Shown here: positions 15,981 through 25,302 of the stretch, piece by piece
How positions within the stretch are numbered: position 1 is the first letter of the stretch
Layout: each line of letters opens with the position of its first letter
DNA from: an uncultured bacterium
GTDB lineage: Bacteria > Chloroflexota > Anaerolineae > J036 > Brachytrichaceae
Direction: 5' to 3'
Assembly (NCBI GenBank): GCA_903873965.1
Contig: CAIQQO010000109.1
Location: 1 to 51,798 of the forward strand
DNA length: 51,798 bases
The notes under the pieces: generated by a model
Told to the model about the DNA's origin: nothing
Seen by the model: the letters and a program-made list of their open reading frames with translations, nothing else
The model's database searches: none
Made by a program: the position numbers and the translations under genes

Positions 15981-17085
15981 GTTCATTCACCTTACCGCCT
16001 TGCTCAGACATAACGCTTTGCAGGGTTTCGTTGTATGGCGCTCTGATGATGCCTTTCTCAGTGATGAGCGCCGTGATGTATCGATGCGGTGTGACATCAA
16101 AAGCTGGATTAAAGACTTGCACGTCAATAGGTGCTGTTCTCCGTCCGAAGCCGTTTGTGATCTCATCTGGCTTGCGTTCCTCAATGGGTATGAGATCGCC
16201 AGATGCCAGTTCCATATCAATTGATGAAAGCGGTGCGGCAACGTAAAACGGAATACCAAATTCCTTTGCCAGAATGGCAACTCCAAACGTGCCGATCTTA
16301 TTGGCCACATCACCATTCGCAGCTACGCGATCCGTACCGACGATCACTGCATCGATACGCCTTTTTGACATCACTGTGGCTGCCATGTTATCGGTTATTA
16401 CAGTAACCGGTATACCGGCTTGATGCAACTCCCATGCGGTTAGTCGCGATCCCTGTAGTAATGGCCGGGTTTCATCGGCGAACACATGCACAGTCCGACC
16501 CTGTTCTGCGGCAACGTATACTGGCGCAAGCGCCGTGCCCCATTGCGCAGTAGCCAGGCCTCCTGCATTGCAATGAGTAAGAATGTTGATGGATTCATTC
16601 AAACTATTTTTTGCGAGTAATGCTGCGCCATGAGCGCCGATGGATCGGCACACAGCATTGTCTTCATCAATCATTGCTGTTGCTTCGGCTAACAGTAATG
16701 CCTTCAATTCTGGAACTCCCAGATCGACAAGTTTAGCGTGCCTGGCAGCGAGTTTCTGCATGCGCTTTAACGCCCAGAAAAGATTCACGGCGGTTGGTCG
16801 CGATGTAGCGAGAAAACTTGCTGCTTCATCTATCTCGCCTAAGAGCTTTGCAGTGTCTTGCGCCGTAGAATCTCTGACAGCAAGGTATACGCCGAACGCA
16901 GCCGCTATACCTATGGCCGGAGCGCCGCGCACCCGCAGCACCTTTATTGCTTCCCACATCGTTGAGACTTCCACGATATCCAGATATCTCAACGCAGTAG
17001 GCAGCAACGTCTGGTCGATGATGCGAGCAGAACCGCCAGCATCACCAACCCACTCAATCGTCTTTACTGGTGTATGGTTTGACAT
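15970..17085 (-). CDS. mtnA: Methylthioribose-1-phosphate isomerase
   Basis: This 371-residue aldose-ketose isomerase converts 5-methylthioribose 1-phosphate to the ribulose form in methionine salvage or related 5'-deoxynucleoside salvage. The catalytic cysteine is C172 in THCNAGGLAT and the catalytic aspartate is D252 in GTDRVAANGDVANKIGT. The N-terminal VRGAPAIGIAAAFGV motif is characteristic and separates it from eIF2B subunits. The C-terminal extension (INEH-type tail) is a little longer than in most relatives. It starts three bases after the GH38 stop and overlaps the downstream hydrolase, so it is the middle gene of a compact minus-strand operon. No mtnK, mtnB or mtnC is visible in the window. 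Confidence 0.94.
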   Translation of the reverse strand: MSNHTPVKTIEWVGDAGGSARIIDQTLLPTALRYLDIVEVSTMWEAIKVLRVRGAPAIGIAAAFGVYLAVRDSTAQDTAKLLGEIDEAASFLATSRPTAVNLFWALKRMQKLAARHAKLVDLGVPELKALLLAEATAMIDEDNAVCRSIGAHGAALLAKNSLNESINILTHCNAGGLATAQWGTALAPVYVAAEQGRTVHVFADETRPLLQGSRLTAWELHQAGIPVTVITDNMAATVMSKRRIDAVIVGTDRVAANGDVANKIGTFGVAILAKEFGIPFYVAAPLSSIDMELASGDLIPIEERKPDEITNGFGRRTAPIDVQVFNPAFDVTPHRYITALITEKGIIRAPYNETLQSVMSEQGGKVNEHGE

Positions 17086-17088
17086 TTT

Positions 17089-20000
17089 TTAACGTGTCAG
17101 TTTCAACTTCAGCGTGACCAGTTTGAAGGGCGCTATGGCGATATCAACACCGCCGTCTGCCCATACGATTGGCGCATCCTGCTCCTCAAGCAGATTACAA
17201 ATTGTTGCAGCTTGTATGGGCAAAGCGCTGGTTAGTCGTACGGTACCCCGTTTACCATGCGCCTCATATAGTCGTACGATGATATCGTTTGTGTCCTCAG
17301 CTTTCTTTACGGTGTCGATGACCACACTCGATGATGAGATGCCGAAGAACGAACGGCTGGAACCGGCATCTGCACTGGTAACCGCAGTAATGACGGGCTG
17401 ATTAAACCGATATCCTTCCTCGATTACGCCGGCGTCACGGAAATCGCCTGCATGCGGCAGTAGTGCGTAGCGGAATGAATGGTGACCCATATCGGCTACA
17501 GGATCGGGATTCTTGGCCGAACGTAGCAATGACAATCGCATCACATTGCCTTGAGTCGAGTACCCGTACTTGCAGTCATTCAGCAGCGCGATACCAAAGT
17601 CTGGTTCGGCCAGGTCGGCCCAGTGATGTGCAGAAACCTCAAAGCGCGCCACGTCCCATGTCGTGTTGAAGTGGGTAGGGCGGCGTAGATGACCGAACTG
17701 TATCTCGTAGGTGGCTTCCTGAGCGCGAATGTCAAAAGGAAATTCAACTTTGAGGAACTTGTGCCGTTCATGCCAGTCGATTTCGTTGCTGAAATCCAAC
17801 CTTGCTGAAGTAGCGGTGAGTGATATGACCTGCTTGAGCACGCTCTTGACGCCGACGTTGTATTCCACCTCGATGGATGCGCGCACAGGGCCAGACTCGG
17901 TCACCTTGATAGACTTGGCGGCGCCCACATCAAACTTTTTCTCCAAATGGAACACGTCGACATCCCAGGCTTCCCAGTTGTTCGGTTCATCATCAAACAG
18001 CACCAGGTTGTTCGCGAGGCTGTTTGCAGCAATGGCTTGTCGGGCGGCGCGTTTGTCAAACAGGCTGATAAGACGACCTGCTCGATTGAAAACTGCTGTG
18101 GCGAACTGGTTTTCAAGAGTGATCGACGTGGCGCCTTCAACGATAGTAACGGGTGAATCAATACTTGCAACAGGTGTAGAGATACTGTAACCCAATGCCG
18201 GCGCGTTAACGATACCGAGTTGCCTGCCGTTTGCCGCAACTTGAGCCCCAGTAAGGTTGCCAGGTAGTTCAACGACTTCAGTGCGTGCGCTGCTTAGAGT
18301 GTTCAGCGCGAGCAGATTGCCTGTTTCATCCGAGGTGATCATGGGCGCGATCATACTGTTTCGCAGTGCTGTTGCCGATGCAAGAATTTCGGCGTAATGG
18401 GCATCAGAATCACGATACACATCGTTTATCGAAGAGCCGGGGATGATGTCATGGAATTGGTTTAGCAACACCAGTTTCCATAGCCGGTTGATCTCATCCT
18501 GCGGATACGGTTGCCCGAACATGACTGAGCCCACTGCAGCCAGGTATTCCACGTCATGCAGGATTTCCTCACTGCGACGGTTGCCCAGTTTGTTGCGTGC
18601 CTGAGTGGTATAAGTACCGCGGTGCAACTCGAAGTAGAGTTCGCCAATCCATACAAGCGGGTCGACAATATCGCTTTCGCAACGCTGGAAGAAATCGTCT
18701 GGCGTTCGGCATTGCATGCGCGGCAAGCCATCCACGTCCTTCATGCGCTTCAACCGTTCGAGCATTTCGATGGTGGGTCCGCCTCCACCGTCACCATATC
18801 CAAATAGCAGATAGCTTTCCCGTGCGCGGTCATGATCCTTAAAGTTACTGACATTAAACAGCGCCTCCTTGACTGTGACCTCAGCATTGTAGGTGTCGGC
18901 GGGTGGGAAGTGCGTCAGTACCTGGCTGCCGTCGATGCCTTCCCACAGGAATGTGTTGCTTGTCGGTTTGTTCATCTGGTTCCATGACAGTTTTTGTGTC
19001 AGGAAGTGCGAAATACCGGCTCCACGCATAATCTGTGGCAATGCGCCTGAATAACCAAACACGTCGGGATTCCAGAATTCGTTGCATATGGTCCCAAACG
19101 CGTTGCGGAAAAAACGCTGGCCGAAAACGAACTGACGCACCAGAGATTCACCCGATGGAATATTGCAGTCTGGTTCAACCCATGTCCCGCCCGTGGGAAC
19201 GAATCGGTTTTCCTTAACGCGTTCACTTAGCTTCTGCCACAAACCGGGATGCTGTGTCTGGATCCATTCAAACTGCTGCGCCTGCGAACAAGCGAAGATG
19301 TAATCCGGATAATCATCCATATATCGTATGGCGGAGGAGAAGGTACGCACACACTTGCGTTGTGTTTCCGCCAGCGGCCATAGCCACGCGGTGTCAATAT
19401 GGGCGTGGCCAACCGCTGAAAGGTTGTGCTGGCCATCGCCATTGTGTGCTGCAAGGAATTTCGCAGCCAGTGCGCGCGCTGTAGGCCACGTAGTGTGGTC
19501 TTCAAGATTACATGCGTTCACCATCGCATTGGCCGCCTGCAGTGCCTGACCGCCGCGTGGGGTGTTTGCTGGCATATGTGTCGCCATATCGGCAATAATC
19601 ACAAAGTCCCACATAAGATCCCACGCTTCGCGGTCAAAGGTCGCGATTTCGGCACGGCGCAACAGGCCCAGTGTCGTTGGGGAAGGTTCACCGTTGATAC
19701 CAAAAAGGCTATTAACGGCAACTTCAACGAAAAGTGTCATCACTTCGCCACCTTGTGCATGGTGGGAGAGTTTGAAGGCGGGCCGTGCCGCCGATGCCGC
19801 CCAGCCTGAACCGGAACCTGTCAGACCTTGCATGGGTTGGCCATCTTTCCAAACGCAGGCTTCACAGGAGGAGTCCCACAGCAAGTGAACTTCTAGTCCA
19901 GCCCAGTCTTCAGGAATACTCAAGCTGATTTTCACCCAGTGGGTAGACCAAAGTGGGCCAAACTGCTCGCCTACCGAAGCAAGCCGATACTGCCCTTTCA

Positions 20001-20145
20001 TAGCCTCTTCGAAGGTGATGCGGTCTGGCGCGGAGTACACTGACAATGTGACAGGTGCGCGCTGCGAATACACTTTTGATCGCAGGTTGGTGTCTGATGC
20101 GAAGTTCTGCAAACGCTGGCGTGTGATATCCAGGTGTTTTAACAT
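17089..20145 (-). CDS. Alpha-mannosidase, glycoside hydrolase family 38
   Basis: This 1018-residue enzyme should release alpha-linked mannose by a retaining, zinc-dependent mechanism. Zinc ligands H249 and D251 are in GHAHIDTAWLWP, and the nucleophile D361 is in FWNPDVFGYSGALPQI. The N-terminal 230 residues resemble the jelly-roll module common to long bacterial GH38 enzymes; middle and beta-rich C-terminal domains follow. There is no signal peptide, so substrates are processed in the cytoplasm. AAGGA ten bases before the ATG supports this start. It begins the minus-strand operon with mtnA and a hydrolase, and lies 153 bases from a divergent second GH38 gene, suggesting a shared control region. 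Confidence 0.93.
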   Translation of the reverse strand: MLKHLDITRQRLQNFASDTNLRSKVYSQRAPVTLSVYSAPDRITFEEAMKGQYRLASVGEQFGPLWSTHWVKISLSIPEDWAGLEVHLLWDSSCEACVWKDGQPMQGLTGSGSGWAASAARPAFKLSHHAQGGEVMTLFVEVAVNSLFGINGEPSPTTLGLLRRAEIATFDREAWDLMWDFVIIADMATHMPANTPRGGQALQAANAMVNACNLEDHTTWPTARALAAKFLAAHNGDGQHNLSAVGHAHIDTAWLWPLAETQRKCVRTFSSAIRYMDDYPDYIFACSQAQQFEWIQTQHPGLWQKLSERVKENRFVPTGGTWVEPDCNIPSGESLVRQFVFGQRFFRNAFGTICNEFWNPDVFGYSGALPQIMRGAGISHFLTQKLSWNQMNKPTSNTFLWEGIDGSQVLTHFPPADTYNAEVTVKEALFNVSNFKDHDRARESYLLFGYGDGGGGPTIEMLERLKRMKDVDGLPRMQCRTPDDFFQRCESDIVDPLVWIGELYFELHRGTYTTQARNKLGNRRSEEILHDVEYLAAVGSVMFGQPYPQDEINRLWKLVLLNQFHDIIPGSSINDVYRDSDAHYAEILASATALRNSMIAPMITSDETGNLLALNTLSSARTEVVELPGNLTGAQVAANGRQLGIVNAPALGYSISTPVASIDSPVTIVEGATSITLENQFATAVFNRAGRLISLFDKRAARQAIAANSLANNLVLFDDEPNNWEAWDVDVFHLEKKFDVGAAKSIKVTESGPVRASIEVEYNVGVKSVLKQVISLTATSARLDFSNEIDWHERHKFLKVEFPFDIRAQEATYEIQFGHLRRPTHFNTTWDVARFEVSAHHWADLAEPDFGIALLNDCKYGYSTQGNVMRLSLLRSAKNPDPVADMGHHSFRYALLPHAGDFRDAGVIEEGYRFNQPVITAVTSADAGSSRSFFGISSSSVVIDTVKKAEDTNDIIVRLYEAHGKRGTVRLTSALPIQAATICNLLEEQDAPIVWADGGVDIAIAPFKLVTLKLKLTR

Positions 20146-20298
20146 GCGTACGTTATCCTTCTTGTATGGTTGAAGTTTCAACTATCTCTATCTGGCTCGA
20201 TTCTACGCCTGTAGTTATATCTCGCCCTTCACGCCTTGAGTTGCGCCTTCTTCCCGAGGCGTATAGTATTTATGCCAAGGCCGGGAGGCTGTGACACT
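20146..20298. promoter_or_regulatory. Divergent control region between two GH38 genes
   Basis: The 153 bases must hold promoters for both mannosidase genes. GGGAGG precedes the right-hand ATG by about a dozen bases and AAGGAT precedes the left-hand one. I could not pick out a convincing operator by eye. Confidence 0.4.
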
Positions 20299-22752
20299 AT
20301 GAAGCAACTGACTTTTCACTTGATCGGAAACGCACACCTTGATCCAGTATGGATCTGGGACTGGCGTGAAGGCTTAAATGAAGGGATTACAACAACGCGT
20401 ACGATCCTCGACATGATGGATGAAAACCACGACTTAACGTTCATTCGTGGTGAAGCTGCTCAGTATGAGCATATGGAAAAGCATGCACCGGATGTGTTCG
20501 AGCGGGTACGTGCCTATGTCAAAGCAGGAAGGTGGGATGTCGTTGGCGGTACTTATGTGCAGCCAGACACCAATCTCACCTCAACCGAAACTTTTCTGCG
20601 TCACTTTACACAGTCTCAGGACTATTTTGACTCCCGATTTGGGTTGCGGGCACGCGTAGCATGGGCAGCCGACTCGTTTGGTCATAGCGCTGGATTGCCC
20701 GAGATTTTGGCTGCATCTGGCATGCAGGGGTTTGCCTTTACCCGCCCTGGCCCAGAGATCATAGCAATTGCAAAACCGGCTTTCTGGTGGGAAGGAAGTG
20801 CTGGATCGCGTGTCATGGCCTATCGGCCTCCAGTGGGCTGGTATGGCAATGAAAGAGACGAAATGCCACGTCGACTCGATGGCTTGTTGACATCAGCACT
20901 GCAGGGCGATCTCACCAATGTGGGCGTGTTTTTTGGTCTGGGCAATCACGGCGGAGGACCTTCGCGCCGAAGTATTGCCGATATCAAGGCATGGGCTGAA
21001 AAGCATCCTGAAGTGAAAGTCATTTACTCTGGATTGCATCGGTTTTTTGATGCACTTGCCCTCGAAGTAGCAGCGCAGTCGCATGATTTTCTGCCTGTCG
21101 TTCAAGGTGAACTGAACTACTGTCTGCGTGGGTGCTATTCATCCGTCGCCAGGCTGAAATTCTTCTATCGACGCACCGAGGCTAGCGTTTTTCGCGCCGA
21201 ACGCACTGACTCTGTCATACGTGCGAGTTTGCGGCAGGAAGCCACCCGCCCGTTGGACGACGCCTGGCGGAGCCTGGAGTTCAATTCATTTCACGACATT
21301 CTCCCCGGTACATTGATTGAACGCGCTACGGAAGATCAAATGGCATGGCTGGGTGGTGCATTCCACCAGGCGCAACGCGCCGAGAATGCAGCTATTCTTT
21401 CACTGGCAGATCAGGTGGATACGTCCGTCAAAGTGCCAAAGGGTGACCATCCCAGCCCGGTTGCGCTGATGGTGTGGAATCCGCATCCCTTTGCTTATGA
21501 GGGGCCGATAGAGGTCGAGGCGAACATGGATTACCGACCTATCTGGGAATATCGCGACCGCGCCGATCAATTGCCTGTAGAGGTTCGGGACCACGCCGGG
21601 AGAAAACTGCCTATGCAAATTGTGCCGGGAGACCACACGGCGATGATGGATTTCCCGTGGCGTAAACGCGCAGTTGTCCGACTTAAAGTGCCGGCCTTGG
21701 GGTGGAAGATAGTGACGATGGGGTGGGTTGAAAGCGCCCAATGTCCGGAAACGCCTGACGCTGTTACTTCATCATCAAACAGCACCATTGATAACGGGAT
21801 TTTCAGGGTCGTGGCCAAAACCAATAAGGGCGGGATTCAGGTATTTCATCAGGGCAAAAGCTTGTTTGGCGCTGTTGGTATGCACGTTATCACAGTGAAA
21901 GATCCTTACGGGGCGTGGGGCAGCATGAACGAGCAGCCCGAGTCATTGGATTTATCGAGTGTTATCGCGTCGTGGCAAGTAACTGATGTCAAAGTTCTTG
22001 AATCTGGCCCTGAACGGGCATCCATGTGGGTTCGCCTGGCAGGAGGGAAGTCACACCTTGACCTGCGGTTTTCGGTTGCGCGGCAAAACGAACAAATAGA
22101 CGTTGAAGCGCGTCTCTTTATCGAAGAACGTTCTGCACGCATCAAACTTGTCATGCCATGTGGGATTAATCAGGCGGAGTTTGAGGTGCCAGGTGGTATT
22201 GTGACGCGTGGTGAGGTAGGTGAGGTACCCGGAGGCAGGTGGGTAAGAACGACGAAGATGGGCTTTGCCAGCAATGGACTGTATAACTTTGATATCAAGA
22301 ACGGTGCATTCCGAGCAACATTGGCTCGAGCAACACGCTATACCGATGATCTCACTCTTGAGGCCGATGCGATGCCCTGGGTGCCGGCTGTCGATTCAGG
22401 CGAGTTACGGTTCAAGTTCATCATCGCTCCCGGCGATGACAACCTGCCAAACCGAGCTAGATTGCTGGAAGAACCCCTGATCAGCCTTGCCGTACCGCCA
22501 TCTGCCGGTCAATTACCTAGATCAGGTTCCCTGGCCGAGATGCACCCTGATTCGATGCGTATTCTGTCGTTGCAGTCACTTGGAGAGGGTGCGGTGCTGC
22601 TGATTGCTCAGGAGGCCAATGGCCAAGCCGCGAACGCACGGATTACATGGTTGGGGCAATCCATCAAGTTGGGAAAAGTGGAGGCTGGTCGTATAGCGAA
22701 GTGGCGCCTTGAAAAAAGTGGTTCTGAAAGTGCCTACGCTACACGAGTTTAG
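20299..22752 (+). CDS. Second GH38 alpha-mannosidase-like glycosidase
   Basis: This 817-residue GH38 enzyme is a different subfamily from its divergent neighbour: the catalytic domain begins at the very N-terminus. Zinc ligands H13 and D15 are in GNAHLDPVWIWDWREG, and the nucleophile is D125 in WAADSFGHSAGLPEI. GNHGGGPS (about residues 215-222) and FNSFHDILPGTL are further family motifs. The build, short N-terminus and no jelly-roll, is closer to the MngB/YbgG type (2-O-mannosyl-glycerate hydrolases) or to alpha-1,2/1,3-mannosidases than to the long form. Cytoplasmic, with no signal peptide. The ATG was preferred over an upstream start because GGGAGG precedes it and the first strand follows at once. 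It ends just before a terminator. Confidence 0.9.
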   Translation: MKQLTFHLIGNAHLDPVWIWDWREGLNEGITTTRTILDMMDENHDLTFIRGEAAQYEHMEKHAPDVFERVRAYVKAGRWDVVGGTYVQPDTNLTSTETFLRHFTQSQDYFDSRFGLRARVAWAADSFGHSAGLPEILAASGMQGFAFTRPGPEIIAIAKPAFWWEGSAGSRVMAYRPPVGWYGNERDEMPRRLDGLLTSALQGDLTNVGVFFGLGNHGGGPSRRSIADIKAWAEKHPEVKVIYSGLHRFFDALALEVAAQSHDFLPVVQGELNYCLRGCYSSVARLKFFYRRTEASVFRAERTDSVIRASLRQEATRPLDDAWRSLEFNSFHDILPGTLIERATEDQMAWLGGAFHQAQRAENAAILSLADQVDTSVKVPKGDHPSPVALMVWNPHPFAYEGPIEVEANMDYRPIWEYRDRADQLPVEVRDHAGRKLPMQIVPGDHTAMMDFPWRKRAVVRLKVPALGWKIVTMGWVESAQCPETPDAVTSSSNSTIDNGIFRVVAKTNKGGIQVFHQGKSLFGAVGMHVITVKDPYGAWGSMNEQPESLDLSSVIASWQVTDVKVLESGPERASMWVRLAGGKSHLDLRFSVARQNEQIDVEARLFIEERSARIKLVMPCGINQAEFEVPGGIVTRGEVGEVPGGRWVRTTKMGFASNGLYNFDIKNGAFRATLARATRYTDDLTLEADAMPWVPAVDSGELRFKFIIAPGDDNLPNRARLLEEPLISLAVPPSAGQLPRSGSLAEMHPDSMRILSLQSLGEGAVLLIAQEANGQAANARITWLGQSIKLGKVEAGRIAKWRLEKSGSESAYATRV

Positions 22753-22796
22753 TGATAAAATGCCGTCGTTATTAACAAACTAAATTGGATCGCTGT

Positions 22797-22829
22797 TGAC
22801 TGGCTCAAGCAAGGGCCAGTCATGTTTTT
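22797..22829 (+). terminator. Rho-independent terminator after the second GH38 gene
   Basis: TGACTGGC at 22797-22804 pairs perfectly with GCCAGTCA at 22815-22822; two more inner pairs (one G-T) shrink the loop to six bases. TGTTTTTG follows. It isolates the mannosidase from the oxidase operon. Confidence 0.8.
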
Positions 22830-22855
22830 GTGTATTGATGTTAATTTGGTATATT
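22828..22855 (+). promoter_or_regulatory. Possible promoter of the cytochrome oxidase operon
   Basis: TTGTGT at 22828-22833 and TATATT at 22850-22855 are 16 bases apart, 25 bases before the ctaC start and immediately after the terminator. The match is moderate and judged by eye. Confidence 0.35.
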
Positions 22856-22880
22856 CTGAAGGTGTTGAGGTAAGGGGATA

Positions 22881-23573
22881 ATGCTGGTTCCACCGGTCTC
22901 GCAAGATGCCCAGGTCATTAACAACCTGTACGTCGTTTTATATATTTTCTCGGCTCTTGTTTTCCTCCTTGTGGAGGGGTTACTCGTCGTTTCTGTCGTC
23001 AAGTTTCGACGTCGTTCGGCAAATGATGCGCCGATACAGATTCATGGCCATACTGGACTTGAAACCATGTGGACCATTTTACCGATGGTACTGGTTGCAG
23101 TCATCTTCCTGTTTTCAGTAAATGCCATGAACCAATTGCAGGCCACAGGAACTTTTAATGACCCATTGAATCATGTTCACGGCATTAATGACCAGGTTGC
23201 TATCAAGCGCGTCAGTGAGGCCAAGAAAGTCGATATAGTGATTAATGTCACTGCGCGACAATGGATGTGGCAATACAAGTACGCAGATGGATTTGTCGTC
23301 AACCAAGACCTAGTCGTACCTGAGAACAAAACAATCCGCCTCGATATTGTTTCAGCTGACGTGATCCACGCCTGGTGGATTCCTGCGCTGGGTGGCATGA
23401 TCTATGTCAACCCCGGTGAGATGTCGCATGTCTGGTTCAATGCGCCTGGAGGCACATACTACGGTCAATGCAATGTGTTCTGTGGCCTGGCGCATTCACA
23501 GATGCTTTCAAACGTCAAGGTTGTTCCACAGGCTGAATACGATGCCTGGGTTGCTGAACAGAAGACGAAATAA
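22881..23573 (+). CDS. ctaC: Cytochrome c oxidase subunit II
   Basis: This 230-residue membrane subunit carries the CuA electron-entry site. Two N-terminal transmembrane helices (about residues 13-38 and 60-80) precede a periplasmic cupredoxin domain. CuA ligands are H163 in DVIHAWWIP, C197 and C201 in CNVFCGLAHSQM, H205 and M208. The aromatic electron-entry motif is visible as RQWMWQYKY. The usual Glu between the two cysteines is Val199 here; only its backbone carbonyl binds copper, so CuA can still form, but the Glu side-chain link toward Mg2+ is lost. No cytochrome c domain is fused to the C-terminus. AAGGGG precedes the ATG. It is the first gene of the oxidase operon. Confidence 0.95.
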   Translation: MLVPPVSQDAQVINNLYVVLYIFSALVFLLVEGLLVVSVVKFRRRSANDAPIQIHGHTGLETMWTILPMVLVAVIFLFSVNAMNQLQATGTFNDPLNHVHGINDQVAIKRVSEAKKVDIVINVTARQWMWQYKYADGFVVNQDLVVPENKTIRLDIVSADVIHAWWIPALGGMIYVNPGEMSHVWFNAPGGTYYGQCNVFCGLAHSQMLSNVKVVPQAEYDAWVAEQKTK

Positions 23574-23646
23574 CGCGGTTCGGCACTAAAGTATCTGGCG
23601 ACATGTCGGCGGATTTTTGGCATGTCGACCCAAGGAGAAATGTTAT

Positions 23647-25302
23647 ATGGCAAGTGTAAGTATTCCCGTTGCCAAACCTGGCCTGCTAAGTCAGATGGCT
23701 GGCTGGATGACGACGGTTGACCACAAGAAGATCGGCATCATGTATATGGTTTCGACGTTCTTCTTCTTTCTATTGTCGGGCATCTTTGCATTGATAATTC
23801 GCCTCCAACTGATGGCCCCTGGCATGCAGATCGTGGATCAGAACGTTTATAACGAGCTGTTCACGATGCATGGTACTGGCATGATCTTCCTTTTCATCAT
23901 TCCGATGCTCGTTGGCATGGGTAACTATATTATCCCTCTGCAGATTGGCGCCCGCGACATGGCCTTCCCGCGTATTAATGCACTCAGCTTCTGGATGCTG
24001 ATATTTGCTGGCGTAGTTATGGAGGGTGGATTCCTGCTTGGCGGTACAGCTTCAGGCGCGGCATGGACAGCCTACGTACCTTTGTCGATGAAACAGTTCT
24101 CACCTCAGAGTGGGATGGATATCTGGCTCTTTGGCGTTGTACTACTCGGTATTTCTTCCACACTTGGTGCAGTTAACTTTCTTGTCACGATTTACACTAT
24201 GCGTGCGCCGGGCATGACCATGTGGCGAATACCCATTTTTACATGGACGATGATTGTCACTGCTGCAATGGTTCTTCTGGCAACACCTGTACTCACCGCC
24301 GCATTGATCATGTTGATCACGGATCGCAACTTCAGCACACAATTCTTTACGACTGCCAACCCAAGATTGTGGCAGCACATGTTCTGGTTCTACTCACATC
24401 CAGCTGTCTACATCATGGTTCTGCCTGCGATGGGCATTTTGTCCGAAATCATTCCGGTCTTTTCGCGCAAGCCGCTTTTTGGCTTTAAGGTTATGGTGGT
24501 ATCCACGATCCTGATCGGTGTACTCGGCTTCACGACATGGGTCCATCACATGTTTGTCAGCGGCGTTGATCCTTTGGTAGAGCGCTTCTTCATGTTTACA
24601 ACGATGGTGATTGCGGTGCCGACTGGCGTGAAAATGTTCAGTTGGATAGCAACGATGTGGAAGGGTTCTGTCAGCTTGAAAACACCCTTGCTCATGTGTA
24701 TTGGCTTCTTATCAACGTTCGTCATAGGTGGTATTACAGGCGTTATTCAAGGCGCTATCCCTATCGACATGCAGGTACATAACACTTATTGGGTTGTGGC
24801 TCACTTTCACTATGTCTTGTTCGGCGGCAGCGTATTCGGCATTTTTGCTGGTTTGTATTTCTACCTGCCGAAAATAACAGGCCGCATGTTGAATGACAAG
24901 CTAGGCAAAGTCCACTTTGCGCTGATGTGGATTGGTTTTAACTTAACTTTCTTCCCCATGCACATTCTGGGTTTAGAAGGTATGCCGCGTCGTATTGCAA
25001 CATATGCAGCCAATCGTGGCTGGGATCTGCCAAACCTTATTGCCACCATTGGAGCGTTTACGATTGCAGTTTCGGTTCTTGTTTTTATGATTAACTTCAT
25101 CATTAATATCATGCAGAAAAAGGGCGAAATTGCAGGTAATGATCCTTGGGAAGGAGCGACACTGGAATGGGCGATGTCATCACCGCCACCGGTCTATAAC
25201 TTTGCACGCACACCCGTCGTCGAAAGTGACCGCCCGATGATTGAAATCCGTGCGAAAGCTTCTGGTTCTAATGCACCCGGGCATACCGGCAGCCACAATT
25301 AG
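23647..25302 (+). CDS. ctaD: Cytochrome c oxidase subunit I, A2-type
   Basis: This 551-residue, 12-helix subunit reduces O2 and pumps protons. Heme and copper ligands are all present: H75 (HGTGMIF) and H388 for low-spin heme, H386 for heme a3 (VAHFHYVLFGG), and H251, H300 and H301 for CuB. Y255, the Tyr that cross-links to H251, is kept. The helix VI motif is YSHPAVY instead of GHPEVY, so the D-channel Glu is Ala; the YSHP form is the known signature of A2-type oxidases. The K-channel Lys is present in PTGVKMFSW. AAGGAG nine bases upstream supports the chosen ATG over an upstream start. ctaB begins on the very next base after the stop. Confidence 0.96.
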   Translation: MASVSIPVAKPGLLSQMAGWMTTVDHKKIGIMYMVSTFFFFLLSGIFALIIRLQLMAPGMQIVDQNVYNELFTMHGTGMIFLFIIPMLVGMGNYIIPLQIGARDMAFPRINALSFWMLIFAGVVMEGGFLLGGTASGAAWTAYVPLSMKQFSPQSGMDIWLFGVVLLGISSTLGAVNFLVTIYTMRAPGMTMWRIPIFTWTMIVTAAMVLLATPVLTAALIMLITDRNFSTQFFTTANPRLWQHMFWFYSHPAVYIMVLPAMGILSEIIPVFSRKPLFGFKVMVVSTILIGVLGFTTWVHHMFVSGVDPLVERFFMFTTMVIAVPTGVKMFSWIATMWKGSVSLKTPLLMCIGFLSTFVIGGITGVIQGAIPIDMQVHNTYWVVAHFHYVLFGGSVFGIFAGLYFYLPKITGRMLNDKLGKVHFALMWIGFNLTFFPMHILGLEGMPRRIATYAANRGWDLPNLIATIGAFTIAVSVLVFMINFIINIMQKKGEIAGNDPWEGATLEWAMSSPPPVYNFARTPVVESDRPMIEIRAKASGSNAPGHTGSHN

